From contig NZ_QVNQ01000003.1 of assembly GCF_003432485.1 (NCBI RefSeq), forward strand, positions 1 to 64,000: 64,000 nucleotides of DNA. The letters run 5' to 3'. Made by a program: the position numbers and the translations under genes. Position 1 is the first letter of the stretch. The number at the start of each line of letters is the position of its first letter. Below, piece by piece: positions 1-7,800 of this stretch. This DNA is from Actinomadura spongiicola (GTDB taxonomy: Bacteria > Actinomycetota > Actinomycetes > Streptosporangiales > Streptosporangiaceae). Below the pieces are notes generated by a model. The model had not been told where the DNA came from, ran no database searches, and saw only the letters and a program-made list of their open reading frames with translations.

Positions 1-2
1 TG

Positions 3-95
3 TGCCAGCGCATCTGCGCGCTCAACGCCGCAATCTGGCACAACTGGCTGATCGACGCCCCGGTCAAACGGTCACTGATCCCCTACGACCACTGA
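3..95 (+). CDS. IS982-type transposase, last 30 residues (runs off left edge)
   Basis: An open frame enters from the left edge and stops at 93-95. It ends in ALNAAIWHNW, then PVKRSLIPYDH. A C-terminus of the form LxAxIWHN...RSLxxYDH is what I know from actinobacterial IS982-family transposases, which act on DNA during transposition. Only the tail is visible, so neither the catalytic triad nor the terminal inverted repeat can be checked, and it is unknown whether the element is intact. Family assignment rests on about 30 residues. Confidence 0.6.
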   Translation, partial: CQRICALNAAIWHNWLIDAPVKRSLIPYDH

Positions 96-123
96 CAAGA
101 ACCCAACAACTCCCATCAACGAT

Positions 124-915
124 CTAGCCGACGTCGTCGATCACTTCGAGCATGAACTCCCCGGCCGATCGCGGGGAGACGGCGGGAACGGGGTCCCCGC
201 GCCGGTGGGCGAGGGCGTCGCGGACGAGGGCGTGCCAGCGCGGCGCGAAGACGTCCAGGGCGTACTCGCCCGCCGCCTCCTTACTGATGATCTCCCCCGT
301 CGCGACGGTACGGTGCAGGCGGGGCGGTCCGAGCAGGCTCGCGAGAACCACGCGTTCCGGCGGCTGGAGCCGCTTGCGCGGCGGGCGCGGCGACAGGGTG
401 CGGTCGGCGAAGCTCCGCCAGTGGCCCCGCAGTTGCTCCCGCGTCCAGGCGCGCAGCCGTTCCGGCTCGGGATCCAGCGGGAGTTCTCCGGGCGCCGGGC
501 CGCGGAGCGTGACGGCCCCTTCCCGGAGCAGTTTCCATGTCACCGGGTTCACGTCGAAGGCGCGGCCCCAGTGGAAGGACGGGCCGCTGTGCGAGGCCAG
601 CGGGCGGATCGCCGTGACCGGCTCGCCGAGGTCGTCGGCGGCGACGAAGACGCCGTTCATCGTCCCGGGGACGGCGGGCCGGGCCCGCAGCACCGCCCGG
701 CCGAGGGCCTCGGCGTTGCCCACGACGTGCAGCGCCCGTAGGCGGCGCACGTCGCCGTCCGTGAGGCGGCCGGCCACCACGGCGACGAAGTCGATGTCGC
801 TGCGTCCCGGCCGCCATGACCCCAGCGCGGCGGAGCCGACCAGGTGGAAGCCGCTGATCCTGCCGGGCAGCAGCCGGTCGGCGACCCCGAGGTATCGCCG
901 TGCGGTGCGTTCCAT
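124..915 (-). CDS. Nucleotidyltransferase-fold protein, aminoglycoside adenylyltransferase-like
   Basis: A 263-residue protein. Residues 20-45 carry the nucleotidyltransferase signature GSAALGSW followed by SDIDFVAVV, the G-S-x(n)-D-x-D pattern that binds NTP and metal. The length and a helical C-terminal half resemble the aadA / ANT(3'') adenylyltransferases, so a small-molecule nucleotidyl transfer is likely; an aminoglycoside substrate is only inference. The start is ATG 915. The frame stays open upstream to 1083, but that part overlaps the F420 oxidoreductase gene. The AAGGAGG for this gene lies inside the end of that gene, about 19 nt before the ATG. A CTG at 930 would be better spaced, so the exact start is uncertain. 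It follows the oxidoreductase after 11 bp and is probably its operon partner under MarR control. Confidence 0.75.
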   Translation of the reverse strand: MERTARRYLGVADRLLPGRISGFHLVGSAALGSWRPGRSDIDFVAVVAGRLTDGDVRRLRALHVVGNAEALGRAVLRARPAVPGTMNGVFVAADDLGEPVTAIRPLASHSGPSFHWGRAFDVNPVTWKLLREGAVTLRGPAPGELPLDPEPERLRAWTREQLRGHWRSFADRTLSPRPPRKRLQPPERVVLASLLGPPRLHRTVATGEIISKEAAGEYALDVFAPRWHALVRDALAHRRGDPVPAVSPRSAGEFMLEVIDDVG

Positions 916-926
916 CGTCCCGTTGT

Positions 927-1838
927 TCAGCGGGCCTCCTTCGCGATCGCTTCGCGGACGGCGGGGGCGATCTCCGCGCCCCAGCGGCCGAGGGTGACAT
1001 CGTCCGGGGCGCCGTCGGCGGAGAACAGGGTGAAGCCGGAGGCGCCGTGGTTCAGGACGGCCCAGGTGAGTTCGTCGACCCACTGGTCGACGGAGCCGCC
1101 GATCCAGCGTCCGGCGCGGTCACGCGTGGTGGCGAGGGGCCGGTCGGTGACACGGCCCGGCAGGTTGAAGATCGTGCGGATCTCTCGGGGGTCGCGTCCC
1201 GCGGCCGTCGCGGCCTCGTCGATGATCGGCCGGGACGTCACGTACCGGTCGCTGAGCCAGTCGGCGGCGTGGCCGGGGATCCAGCCGTCCGCGACCCGCC
1301 CGGTCACGGCCAGCGACCGCGGCCCGACCGATCCGGTCCACACGGGCGGCGCGGCGACGGGTGCGGGCTCGATCTCGTCCACCCGGTAGTGGCGGCCGTG
1401 GTGGGTGACCGGCGGGCCGCCGCCCGACAGCTTCCTGACCAGCACGATCGCCTCCTCCAACGCGTTCACGGCCTCGCCCGGCGTGAGGCGCGGCACGCCC
1501 ATGTCGGTGATGCGGTCCCAGAGTCCGCCCGCGCCCATGCCGAGCACGATACGACCCTCGGACAGGGCCGACAGGGATGTGACCGTCCGGGCCAGCATGG
1601 GAGCCGGTCGGGTCGGCAGGTTGGTGACGTTGGCGATGCCCGCGATGGTCCGCGTCCGTCCGAGGACGAACCCGATGGCGGCGTAGGCGTCGAGGTGCCC
1701 ACCGAGGTAGGGATGGTCCGAGAGCGAGAAGTGATCGAGACCGTCACGGTCCGCCCGCCGCGCGAGACGCAGCAGCTCGGGCGTCTCGTCGACGCCGCCG
1801 TGGGCACCGAACCCGAAGACGACTTCGTGTGTCCGCAT
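927..1838 (-). CDS. LLM-class F420-dependent oxidoreductase
   Basis: A 303-residue luciferase-like TIM-barrel protein. It shows the order typical of F420-dependent LLM enzymes: an N-terminal beta strand (VVFGFGAHGG), DHFSLSDHPY, a central GRIVLGMGAGG, then APPVWTGSVGPRSL and ADGWIPG. These enzymes use reduced or oxidised F420 (sometimes FMN) for hydride transfer; the substrate cannot be read from sequence. ATG 1838 is preferred because GGGAG sits 7-8 nt upstream. A double MarR-type palindrome lies directly before the gene at 1857-1903, and the marR gene is next upstream on the same strand. Repression relieved by a ligand is therefore the likely control. Confidence 0.85.
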   Translation of the reverse strand: MRTHEVVFGFGAHGGVDETPELLRLARRADRDGLDHFSLSDHPYLGGHLDAYAAIGFVLGRTRTIAGIANVTNLPTRPAPMLARTVTSLSALSEGRIVLGMGAGGLWDRITDMGVPRLTPGEAVNALEEAIVLVRKLSGGGPPVTHHGRHYRVDEIEPAPVAAPPVWTGSVGPRSLAVTGRVADGWIPGHAADWLSDRYVTSRPIIDEAATAAGRDPREIRTIFNLPGRVTDRPLATTRDRAGRWIGGSVDQWVDELTWAVLNHGASGFTLFSADGAPDDVTLGRWGAEIAPAVREAIAKEAR

Positions 1839-1856
1839 AGGTCGCACTCCCAAGGA

Positions 1857-1903
1857 TTGAAGTTCGTGACACGAACCATATTAGTTCGTGTCACGAACTT
1901 CAA
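1857..1903. promoter_or_regulatory. Double MarR-type operator before the F420 oxidoreductase
   Basis: Two copies of the 15-bp palindrome GTTCGTG-N-CACGAAC have centres at 1869 and 1891, 22 bp apart (two helical turns). Together they form perfect 20-bp inverted arms (1857-1876 and 1884-1903) around a 7-nt centre. A related site precedes the adjacent marR gene at 2429-2445, which ties both sites to that regulator. Confidence 0.85.
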
Positions 1904-1922
1904 TTCCTGGCTCACGTGGGGG

Positions 1923-2399
1923 TCAGTGTTCGGAGAACGCCCCCTCGCCCGGTTCCATGAAGACGACGGGGACCTCGTTGTCGACCACGATGCGGCCGAG
2001 CGCGCCCGAGAGCGCGTCGCGTTCCGCGCGGCTGAGCCCCGCGGCCAGCCTCTCGACCCGCCGACAGGTCTCGGCATAGAAGTCGTCGATGAGCGCGCGG
2101 CCCTCCGGAGTCAACGCGACCCGCACCGCCCGCTGGTCATGCGGGTCGGGCTCGCGGCGGACCAGGCCGTTGCGCTCGGTGCGGTCCACCAGGCCGGTGA
2201 GGCTCGACTTGGCCAGGCCCAACATCGCCCCGAGCTCGCTCATCCCCCGAGGCCGCGCCATCAGCACGCACAGGAGCACGCCCTGCTGCGACGTGAGCCC
2301 GTGTTCCCGGGCCGATTCGGCGTAGACGGCGTTCACCAGGAACGCGCCCTGCACCAGCGCGCCGACGACGCCCAACCGCGTTTCATCCTGCTCACCCAC
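1923..2399 (-). CDS. MarR family transcriptional regulator
   Basis: A 158-residue MarR-type winged-helix protein with GTG start. The DNA-binding core runs from RPRGMSELGAML through KSSLTGLVDR to the wing, REPDPHDQRAVRVALT, with the dimer helices at both ends. MarR proteins bind palindromes as dimers and usually release DNA when bound by a phenolic or other small ligand or when oxidised. This gene is immediately upstream of the F420 oxidoreductase and nucleotidyltransferase genes on the same strand. Palindromes before itself (2429-2445) and before the oxidoreductase (1857-1903) suggest that it represses both. Confidence 0.9.
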   Translation of the reverse strand: MGEQDETRLGVVGALVQGAFLVNAVYAESAREHGLTSQQGVLLCVLMARPRGMSELGAMLGLAKSSLTGLVDRTERNGLVRREPDPHDQRAVRVALTPEGRALIDDFYAETCRRVERLAAGLSRAERDALSGALGRIVVDNEVPVVFMEPGEGAFSEH

Positions 2400-2428
2400 A
2401 CGTCCAGGCTACAGCGACGACCACCAAA

Positions 2429-2445
2429 AGTTCGCACAACGAACT
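2429..2445. promoter_or_regulatory. MarR autoregulatory operator
   Basis: AGTTCG-CACAA-CGAACT is a palindrome with 6-bp arms 30 bp upstream of the marR GTG. Its outer half-sites match those of the double operator at 1857-1903 (GTTCG...CGAAC), which supports autoregulation. Confidence 0.65.
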
Positions 2446-2477
2446 AACGCCGCGCCCGGACCGTCGACGGTCGGTCG

Positions 2478-2723
2478 TCAGTCTGTTCTCCGGGCGCGGA
2501 GAGCGCGGAGGATGCGGAGCGGGAAGAGGCCGACGAGCGGGGCGCGCCGTCCGAGGTCCTCGCGATCCTTCCGGTCGAAGGCGCGGGCGTAGCGTTGGGC
2601 GTCGGACGGGGTCGGGTAGTCCTTCGCGCCTCCGGCCCCGCACTCCCGCGCGCACCGCCAGCGCATCGTGGTGCCTTCCGCCGAGAAGCGCATGTCATGT
2701 CCGAGGAGGCGGCAACGCAGCAT
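2478..2723 (-). CDS. Small Cys-containing protein with CRLLGHD motif
   Basis: An 81-residue protein starting at ATG 2723. That ATG overlaps the stop of the MFS-fusion gene (TGATG), so the two are translationally coupled. It begins MLRCRLLGHDMRF and continues with MRWRCARECGAGG, giving three cysteines and one histidine in a short N-terminal half that could hold a metal. The rest is basic and ends LFPLRILRALRARRTD. I recognise this as a conserved actinobacterial small protein of unknown function; CxLLGHD plus WxCxRxC is its hallmark. Coupling to the transporter fusion suggests a shared role, but no function can be stated. Confidence 0.65.
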   Translation of the reverse strand: MLRCRLLGHDMRFSAEGTTMRWRCARECGAGGAKDYPTPSDAQRYARAFDRKDREDLGRRAPLVGLFPLRILRALRARRTD

Positions 2724-5269
2724 CACTGTTCCGTGTCGGTAGGTCTGGACGGCGGCGCGTACCTGTTGCGCGCCTGGGGCTGGGCCACCCCTTCGTGGAC
2801 GGCCTCGCGGAGCGCGGCCCGGAACCGTCCGGGGCCCCAGTAGCGTGCGCCGACCAGTTCGGCGAGCCGGCGGCGGCTGGTCGGGCCGTGTTCGTCGAGG
2901 ACCCGCGCGATGGCGCTGACCTCGCGGTCCAGGGCGACGTCGACCTCGGACGACCAGCGACTCGCCGTCCCGAGCATCCCCGGGGAGTAGAACGTCTGAC
3001 CGGGGCCCGGCAGCACGCGGCGCCACCCGGTGGGTCTCAGGCGCTCGCGGCGCAGGACGCGTTCACGGATGCGTTCGTCGCGTTCCCGGTCCACCTGCCG
3101 TGTCCGCGCGGGCTCGCCCGCCTCCTCCGCGAGCGACGCGGCGGCGGAACGGTGCTGCGCGGCCTCCATCCGGTCGGCCGCGGTCTCCGCGCGCAGCCGG
3201 TGGGCGGCGGCCTCCCGGTCGTGCCGGCCGGCCTCGTCCTCGTCGCGGGCGGCCCGCGCCGCGTACGCCAACGCCAGTTCGGCGTGCATCTTCTCCCATT
3301 CGTCGAAGGTCTCGGCCTGGCGGCGGGCGACCTCCGCCTCCGCGCCCTCGGACTCCGCCGCCCTCGCCCTGGCCTCCGCGGCCATCACGCTCTGTTCCCG
3401 GGCCCGCGCCCGTTCCGCCGCCGCCGACGCGAGGGCCGCGTGCGTGTCCGCGTCCTGCTCGTTCGTGGCGGTGAGGGCCGCCGTCCGCTCCCGCAACGCG
3501 CGGGCGCGCTCGTCCGCCGCGGCGGCGCTTTCCAGGGCGTTGCGGCGTTCGTCGTCGGATGCGGCGCGTTCGGCGGCGGCCCGCTCGTCATGGGCGGTCG
3601 CCTCCTCCATCAACCGCTCGGCGTCCCACTCGGCGGCCTGCGCGAGAACCTCCTCCACCCGCAGCCGTTCGGCCGCGTCGCGGTCGCCCTCGTCCGCCCG
3701 CGGTCTCAGTTCGTGGACGGCGGCGCGGTGCTCGGCCGCGTGCGCGCGCCGCTCCTCGGCGTGGCGCCGCGCCTCCAACGCGTCCCGGCGTCCCGCACCG
3801 ACCGCGGCCGGCTCCTCCTCCTCGGCCTCCGCCGCGGTGAGCGGCTTGGCGATGTTCTCCAGCGACTCCTTCTCGGCCCGGACGCCGAAGAACAACTCGG
3901 CGATGCCGCCGAGCGCCATGATCGCGGCGCCGACGAAGAACCCGATCGCGACGAGGTTCGCCTCCCCGCTGTCGATCAGCCGGCCGAACAGGAGCGGGCC
4001 GGTGATGCCGCCGACGGCCGTGCCGATCGCGTAGAAGAACGCGATGGCCAGCGCCCGCGTCTCCATCGGGAAGATCTCGCTGACCGTCAGGTAGGCCGAG
4101 CTCGCGCCCGCCGAGGCGAAGAAGAACGTGACGCCGATCAGCACCATGAACGTCCACCGCGTCAGGCCGTCGCCCATCAGCAGGACGCCGAGCAGGACGG
4201 TGAAGGCCGACGCGGCCAGGTACGTGCCGGCGATCATCGGCTTGCGGCCCACCGTGTCGAACAGCCGTCCGAGCAGGAGGGGGCCGAGAAAGTTGCCGAG
4301 CGCGAACATGGCGAAGAAGTACGGCACCGTTCCGGACGCCACCGCGAAGTACTCGCTCAGGATGGTGCCGAGGTCGAACGTCACGGCGTTGTACAGGAAC
4401 GCCTGGCCCACGAACAACGCGAGCCCGAGGACCGCTCTCGTCGTGTAGTGCTTGAACGCGACGCTGCCGATCTCCCGGAACGAGATCGTCTTGCGCTGCC
4501 GGACGGTGATGCTCTCGCCCGGCTCCTCCAGTGACTGGTGGGTCTCCTCGCGGATCTCGCGTTCGATCCCGTCGACGATCCGTTCGGCCTCCTCGTCCCG
4601 CCCGTGGATGAACAGCCATCGTGGACTTTCCGGGACGTGCCGCCGCACGAACATGATCACGAGGCCGAGCACCCCGCCCGCGCCGAACGCCAGCCGCCAT
4701 CCGAAGTCGGCCGGGAAGATCCCCTCGTTCAGGAGCACCACGGCGGCGAGGGCGCCGAGCGCGGCCCCCACCCAGTAGCTGCCGTTGATGATGATGTCGA
4801 CCCGGCCACGGGCGCGGGCCGGGATCAGCTCGTCGATCGCGGAGTTGATCGCCGCGTACTCGCCGCCGATGCCCATACCGGTGACGAACCGGCAGATGAA
4901 GAAGTACCACGGCGCGAACGCGAACGCGGTCGCCACCGTCGCCACCACATAGACGGCCAACGTGAGGATGAACAGTTTCTTACGGCCGAACCGGTCGGTG
5001 AGCTGGCCGAACAGCAGGGCGCCGGTACACGCTCCCGCGACGTAGATCGCCGCCGCGTACCCGATGTCGGCGGGCGACAGGTTGATGCCGCTGCCGTCCT
5101 CGGTGAGCCGCGCGGCGACCGACCCGACGATCGTCACCTCAAGGCCGTCGAGGATCCAGACCGTTCCGAGCCCGATGACGACCATCCAATGAAACCGCGA
5201 CCACGGCAACCGGTCCATGCGCGCGGGAATCCGCGTCGTCACCGTCCCCAGGCGCAGGCCGTCGCTCAT
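2723..5269 (-). CDS. MFS transporter fused to a long coiled coil and C-terminal winged helix
   Basis: An 848-residue protein. Residues 1 to about 470 form a 12-helix MFS transporter of the sugar/acid porter type: a loop 2-3 motif GQLTDRFGRKKLF, a conserved GMGIGGEYAAINSAIDELIP, PESPRWLF in the central loop, and GRLFDTVGRKP in the second half. Residues about 490-760 are almost pure Ala/Glu/Arg with heptad-like spacing, a long cytoplasmic helix. Residues about 775-835 look like a winged helix (SAIARVLDEHGPTSRRRLAELVG, then a basic wing). MFS porters of this class stop near 450-480 residues, so the tail nearly doubles the protein. ATG 5269 has GGGGGA 9 nt upstream. The next gene downstream overlaps it. 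Substrate unknown; a transporter acting also as a sensor is inference. Confidence 0.8.
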   Translation of the reverse strand: MSDGLRLGTVTTRIPARMDRLPWSRFHWMVVIGLGTVWILDGLEVTIVGSVAARLTEDGSGINLSPADIGYAAAIYVAGACTGALLFGQLTDRFGRKKLFILTLAVYVVATVATAFAFAPWYFFICRFVTGMGIGGEYAAINSAIDELIPARARGRVDIIINGSYWVGAALGALAAVVLLNEGIFPADFGWRLAFGAGGVLGLVIMFVRRHVPESPRWLFIHGRDEEAERIVDGIEREIREETHQSLEEPGESITVRQRKTISFREIGSVAFKHYTTRAVLGLALFVGQAFLYNAVTFDLGTILSEYFAVASGTVPYFFAMFALGNFLGPLLLGRLFDTVGRKPMIAGTYLAASAFTVLLGVLLMGDGLTRWTFMVLIGVTFFFASAGASSAYLTVSEIFPMETRALAIAFFYAIGTAVGGITGPLLFGRLIDSGEANLVAIGFFVGAAIMALGGIAELFFGVRAEKESLENIAKPLTAAEAEEEEPAAVGAGRRDALEARRHAEERRAHAAEHRAAVHELRPRADEGDRDAAERLRVEEVLAQAAEWDAERLMEEATAHDERAAAERAASDDERRNALESAAAADERARALRERTAALTATNEQDADTHAALASAAAERARAREQSVMAAEARARAAESEGAEAEVARRQAETFDEWEKMHAELALAYAARAARDEDEAGRHDREAAAHRLRAETAADRMEAAQHRSAAASLAEEAGEPARTRQVDRERDERIRERVLRRERLRPTGWRRVLPGPGQTFYSPGMLGTASRWSSEVDVALDREVSAIARVLDEHGPTSRRRLAELVGARYWGPGRFRAALREAVHEGVAQPQARNRYAPPSRPTDTEQ

Positions 5270-5405
5270 GACAGGCAGTCCCCCATGGTCACCAGTGGAT
5301 CACCGTGCTTCGCTATTACCCCTGGCCCGCGAATCACACATGCCGCTGTCCTCGCGGGATTACCGTCGAAGTGTCGGCCGTTGGACAGAAGCCGGGCGAG
5401 GCGCG

Positions 5406-5864
5406 ATGACCGAGCCCGAGGACGCGGATCTGATGGGATGCGGGCTGGCTCCGATGAACGGTGGATACGAGGGGTTGCGGTCCGGTCAGGTCGCCGAGGC
5501 CGCAGGGGTCAACCCGCAGACCTTGCGGTACTACGAGCGGCGCGGCCTCCTCACCGAACCGGAACGCACGCTGGGCGGCCATCGGCTCTATCCGGCCGAC
5601 ACGGTCACCGTGGTGAGAGCGATCAAGACCGCGCAGGGGCTCGGGTTCACCTTGGACGAGATCGCCGACCTCCTGGCAGCCGCCCGGCCCGGCCACGGGA
5701 ACGCCGGACTCCGGGACCGGGCGCGGGAGAAACTGGTGGAGGTCGAGCAGCGCATCACCGACCTTCAGACCATCCGCTCCACCCTGCACGAGGCGATCGG
5801 CACCGGATGCGACGACCTGCTGGCGTGCGCGCGACAACCGTCCTGCCCGCTGCCGTTCATCTAA
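5406..5864 (+). CDS. MerR family regulator, probably metal responsive
   Basis: A 152-residue protein if ATG 5406 is used. The MerR DNA-binding module is clear: LRSGQVAEAAGVNPQTLRYY, then ERRGLL and GGHRLYPAD. A dimerisation helix and a C-terminal tail with CDDLLACA and SCPLPF follow. Cysteines in this position are the metal-binding ligands of heavy-metal MerR proteins. ATG 5454 would give the more usual short N-terminus and cannot be excluded. The gene is divergent from the MFS-fusion gene, with 136 bp between them, so it may control that transporter; no clear 19-bp-spaced MerR promoter could be fixed there. Confidence 0.85.
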   Translation: MTEPEDADLMGCGLAPMNGGYEGLRSGQVAEAAGVNPQTLRYYERRGLLTEPERTLGGHRLYPADTVTVVRAIKTAQGLGFTLDEIADLLAAARPGHGNAGLRDRAREKLVEVEQRITDLQTIRSTLHEAIGTGCDDLLACARQPSCPLPFI

Positions 5865-5902
5865 GTCGCCCGCTCCGAACCCCCGCGAGCATCCCGGCCG
5901 AG

Positions 5903-6400
5903 TCAGGGGGCCGGGCGCGCCTGGTGCGTGTGGTGGTCCAGGAGGCGGGTGAGCAGGCGCACGAATTGGTCGCGTTCGGCGGGAAGCAGTGGCGCGAGCA
6001 GTTCGTCGTGCAGGTCGTCCAGGATCTTGTCGAGGCGGCGCAGTAGTCGACGGCCCTGCGCGGTGATCGTGATGACGTTGCGGCGGCGGTCGCCTGGGTC
6101 GGGTGCCCGCTCGACGAGACCGCGCCCCGCCAGTTCGTTGAGGACGCCGACCATGTCGCTGCGGTAGATGCCGGTGCGTCGGCTCAGCGTCGCCTGGCTG
6201 CCTGGGCCGTACTCCTCCAACGAGGCGAGCACGGCGTAGTGCCACCGGTGGGCGTCGACCCGGGCCAGCCCCTCGGTCACCAGCCGGTCCGACTTCGCGG
6301 ACATGTGCGACAGCAGGCGGCTGGCTCTTCGACGCAGTCTGTCCGGCGTCTTCAGCTCGCCGTCCTCGGGCATGTCCACGGCCCCGGGTGTGCTGGTCAT
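5903..6400 (-). CDS. MarR family regulator (divergent pair, left)
   Basis: A 165-residue MarR-type protein starting at ATG 6400. The core reads GSQATLSRRTGIYRSDMVGVL, ELAGRGLVERAPDPGDRRRN, with flanking dimerisation helices. It is transcribed away from another MarR-like gene starting at 6510. The 109 bp between them contain two palindromes built on GTTAGT/ACTAAC. One of the two proteins presumably binds there; which one cannot be told from sequence. Confidence 0.88.
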   Translation of the reverse strand: MTSTPGAVDMPEDGELKTPDRLRRRASRLLSHMSAKSDRLVTEGLARVDAHRWHYAVLASLEEYGPGSQATLSRRTGIYRSDMVGVLNELAGRGLVERAPDPGDRRRNVITITAQGRRLLRRLDKILDDLHDELLAPLLPAERDQFVRLLTRLLDHHTHQARPAP

Positions 6401-6421
6401 GACGCCGATCCTATCCCGTTG

Positions 6422-6438
6422 CGTTAGTCGAACTAACG
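6422..6438. promoter_or_regulatory. Palindromic operator, CGTTAGT-cga-ACTAACG
   Basis: A perfect palindrome with 7-bp arms and a 3-nt centre lies between two divergent MarR-type genes. It shares the half-site ACTAAC with the sites at 6458-6484, so one protein probably binds all of them. Confidence 0.75.
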
Positions 6439-6457
6439 ATGTACATTCGTTCACGAT

Positions 6458-6484
6458 ACTAACGTTATAAGCACTAACGTTAGT
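6458..6484. promoter_or_regulatory. Second operator cluster, ACTAACGTTAT and ACTAACGTTAGT
   Basis: A perfect 12-bp palindrome (6473-6484) is preceded 15 bp earlier by a near-copy, ACTAACGTTAT (6458-6468). Both lie just upstream of the GTG at 6510, where a bound repressor would cover the promoter of that gene. Confidence 0.75.
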
Positions 6485-6509
6485 GAAGAAAACGAACTCG
6501 GAGGACATC

Positions 6510-6950
6510 GTGACGATCACAGCCCAGACCTTCGGTACCGCGCTCATCGGCCAGACCGAGAAGGCGCTCAACGCGATCCTGGAACGGCGGCTCGCCGGAA
6601 CCGGCATCACCGAACCCCAGTGGGTGACCCTCACGCTGACCGTGGTCAATGGCGGGACCGCCGACCGAGCCGAACTCGTCCGCCGGGTCAGCGGTGCCAC
6701 ACAGTTCAGCCGGGCCTCGGTGGCCGAACGCATCGCCGAACTGACCGCGGCGGGGCTTCTGCGCGAGGCAGATGACGGCCGCGTCCAGGTCACCGACGAA
6801 GGGCAGGAACGCTGGACACAGGTCCGCGCCGCCCTCGACCCGATCACTCGGGAACTGTGGGGCGACCAGCCGACCGAGGATCTCGCCATCGCGGGCCGCG
6901 TCCTCAGCATCGTCCTGGACCGGGCCCACACGATCCTGGCCGACCGGTAA
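6510..6950 (+). CDS. MarR-like winged-helix regulator (divergent pair, right)
   Basis: A 146-residue protein starting at GTG 6510, chosen because GGAGG lies at 6500-6504; an earlier in-frame GTG at 6483 sits inside the operator. It resembles MarR proteins: an N-terminal dimer helix with GQTEKALNAILERRL, a winged helix around ADRAELVRRVSGATQFSRAS and ELTAAGLLREADDGRVQVTD, then a C-terminal helix. No enzyme or transporter gene is attached to it, so its targets apart from this divergent promoter are unknown. Confidence 0.75.
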   Translation: MTITAQTFGTALIGQTEKALNAILERRLAGTGITEPQWVTLTLTVVNGGTADRAELVRRVSGATQFSRASVAERIAELTAAGLLREADDGRVQVTDEGQERWTQVRAALDPITRELWGDQPTEDLAIAGRVLSIVLDRAHTILADR

Positions 6951-7069
6951 CCTCTAAAAGCCGACTCGTGCCGGGGCGACGAGGACATCGTTCCGGCTGT
7001 CACGTGGCGACACGGTGGAAACCGGGTGGACGTGTGCTGCGCTCCCCCGTCATCGGCCGGGGAGTGACG

Positions 7070-7741
7070 TCAGTTCTCGGGGACGCCGAGCAGCGGCAGG
7101 CACGGCGCGAGTCCGTGCACGGTGACGGGCGTGGCGCGGTGGCGCTCCCAGTCCGCGCGGCCGAGACGGAGGCGGCTGTCGGTGACCCGGCCACCGCGAA
7201 CGACGCGACGGTGGAGGCCGTCGGACCGGTAGCCGAGTTTGCGGGAGACCGCCTGGGACGCGAGGTTCTCCTCGAACGCGGCGGAGGTCGCGTCTTCGGC
7301 TCCCAGGCCGGTGAACGCCAGGTGCAGCACCGCGGCCCGCATCTCGGTTCCGATGCCCCGGCCCTGGTGGCGTCGTCCGAGCCATGAGCCGGTGCCGACC
7401 TCCCGGGTGATCGCCAGGTCACGCGCGTTGACGCTCTGCACCCCGACCGGGACACCGTCGTGGAACACCGTGAGGTTGAGCGTCCAGTCTCGGGGGTCCC
7501 AGGTGCCCAGCTGGAACCAGTGGTGCTGGACGACGCTCCGCGCGACGTCGGCGGAAGGCTGGTCGGTCCACGGGACCGCGAACGGCATCGTCCCGGGATC
7601 GTGGATGCCCTCGGCCGCCAGTTCCGCCAGGGCGGCCAGTTCGTCCGGCGACGGCAACCGCAGTTCGAGCCTCGGGGTGTTCAGCCTCAATCCGAGGAGC
7701 GGGAAGTGGTCGACAAGTCGGCCCATGCCCCGCAGTATCAT
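7070..7741 (-). CDS. GNAT family N-acetyltransferase
   Basis: About 223 residues. The GNAT acetyl-CoA site is visible as SWLGRRHQGRGIGTEMRAAV (the R/Q-x-x-G-x-G/A pyrophosphate loop), preceded by beta strands with LNLTVFHDG and VGVQSVNA. AFEENLASQAVSRKLGYR follows, typical of RimJ/RimL-like members that acetylate proteins or small amines. ATG 7741 is taken as start and ATG 7726 is also possible; neither has a strong ribosome site. The gene stands before a DUF574 methyltransferase gene that lies 59 bp further upstream on the same strand. The substrate is not predictable. Confidence 0.82.
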   Translation of the reverse strand: MILRGMGRLVDHFPLLGLRLNTPRLELRLPSPDELAALAELAAEGIHDPGTMPFAVPWTDQPSADVARSVVQHHWFQLGTWDPRDWTLNLTVFHDGVPVGVQSVNARDLAITREVGTGSWLGRRHQGRGIGTEMRAAVLHLAFTGLGAEDATSAAFEENLASQAVSRKLGYRSDGLHRRVVRGGRVTDSRLRLGRADWERHRATPVTVHGLAPCLPLLGVPEN

Positions 7742-7800
7742 CGGGCGGCCGTCGGCCTTCCAACCGATTTTCTCGTCACGCTCGGGCCGGGGAGTTCGGG

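Noticed and set aside
916-1083. Upstream extension of the nucleotidyltransferase frame
   Set aside because: It overlaps the end of the F420 oxidoreductase gene and is arginine-rich shadow sequence.
2795-4534. Long open frame (579 codons) on the plus strand
   Set aside because: It is antisense to the MFS/coiled-coil gene, rich in R/P/A/G, and shows no motif. GC-rich codon structure opens such frames.
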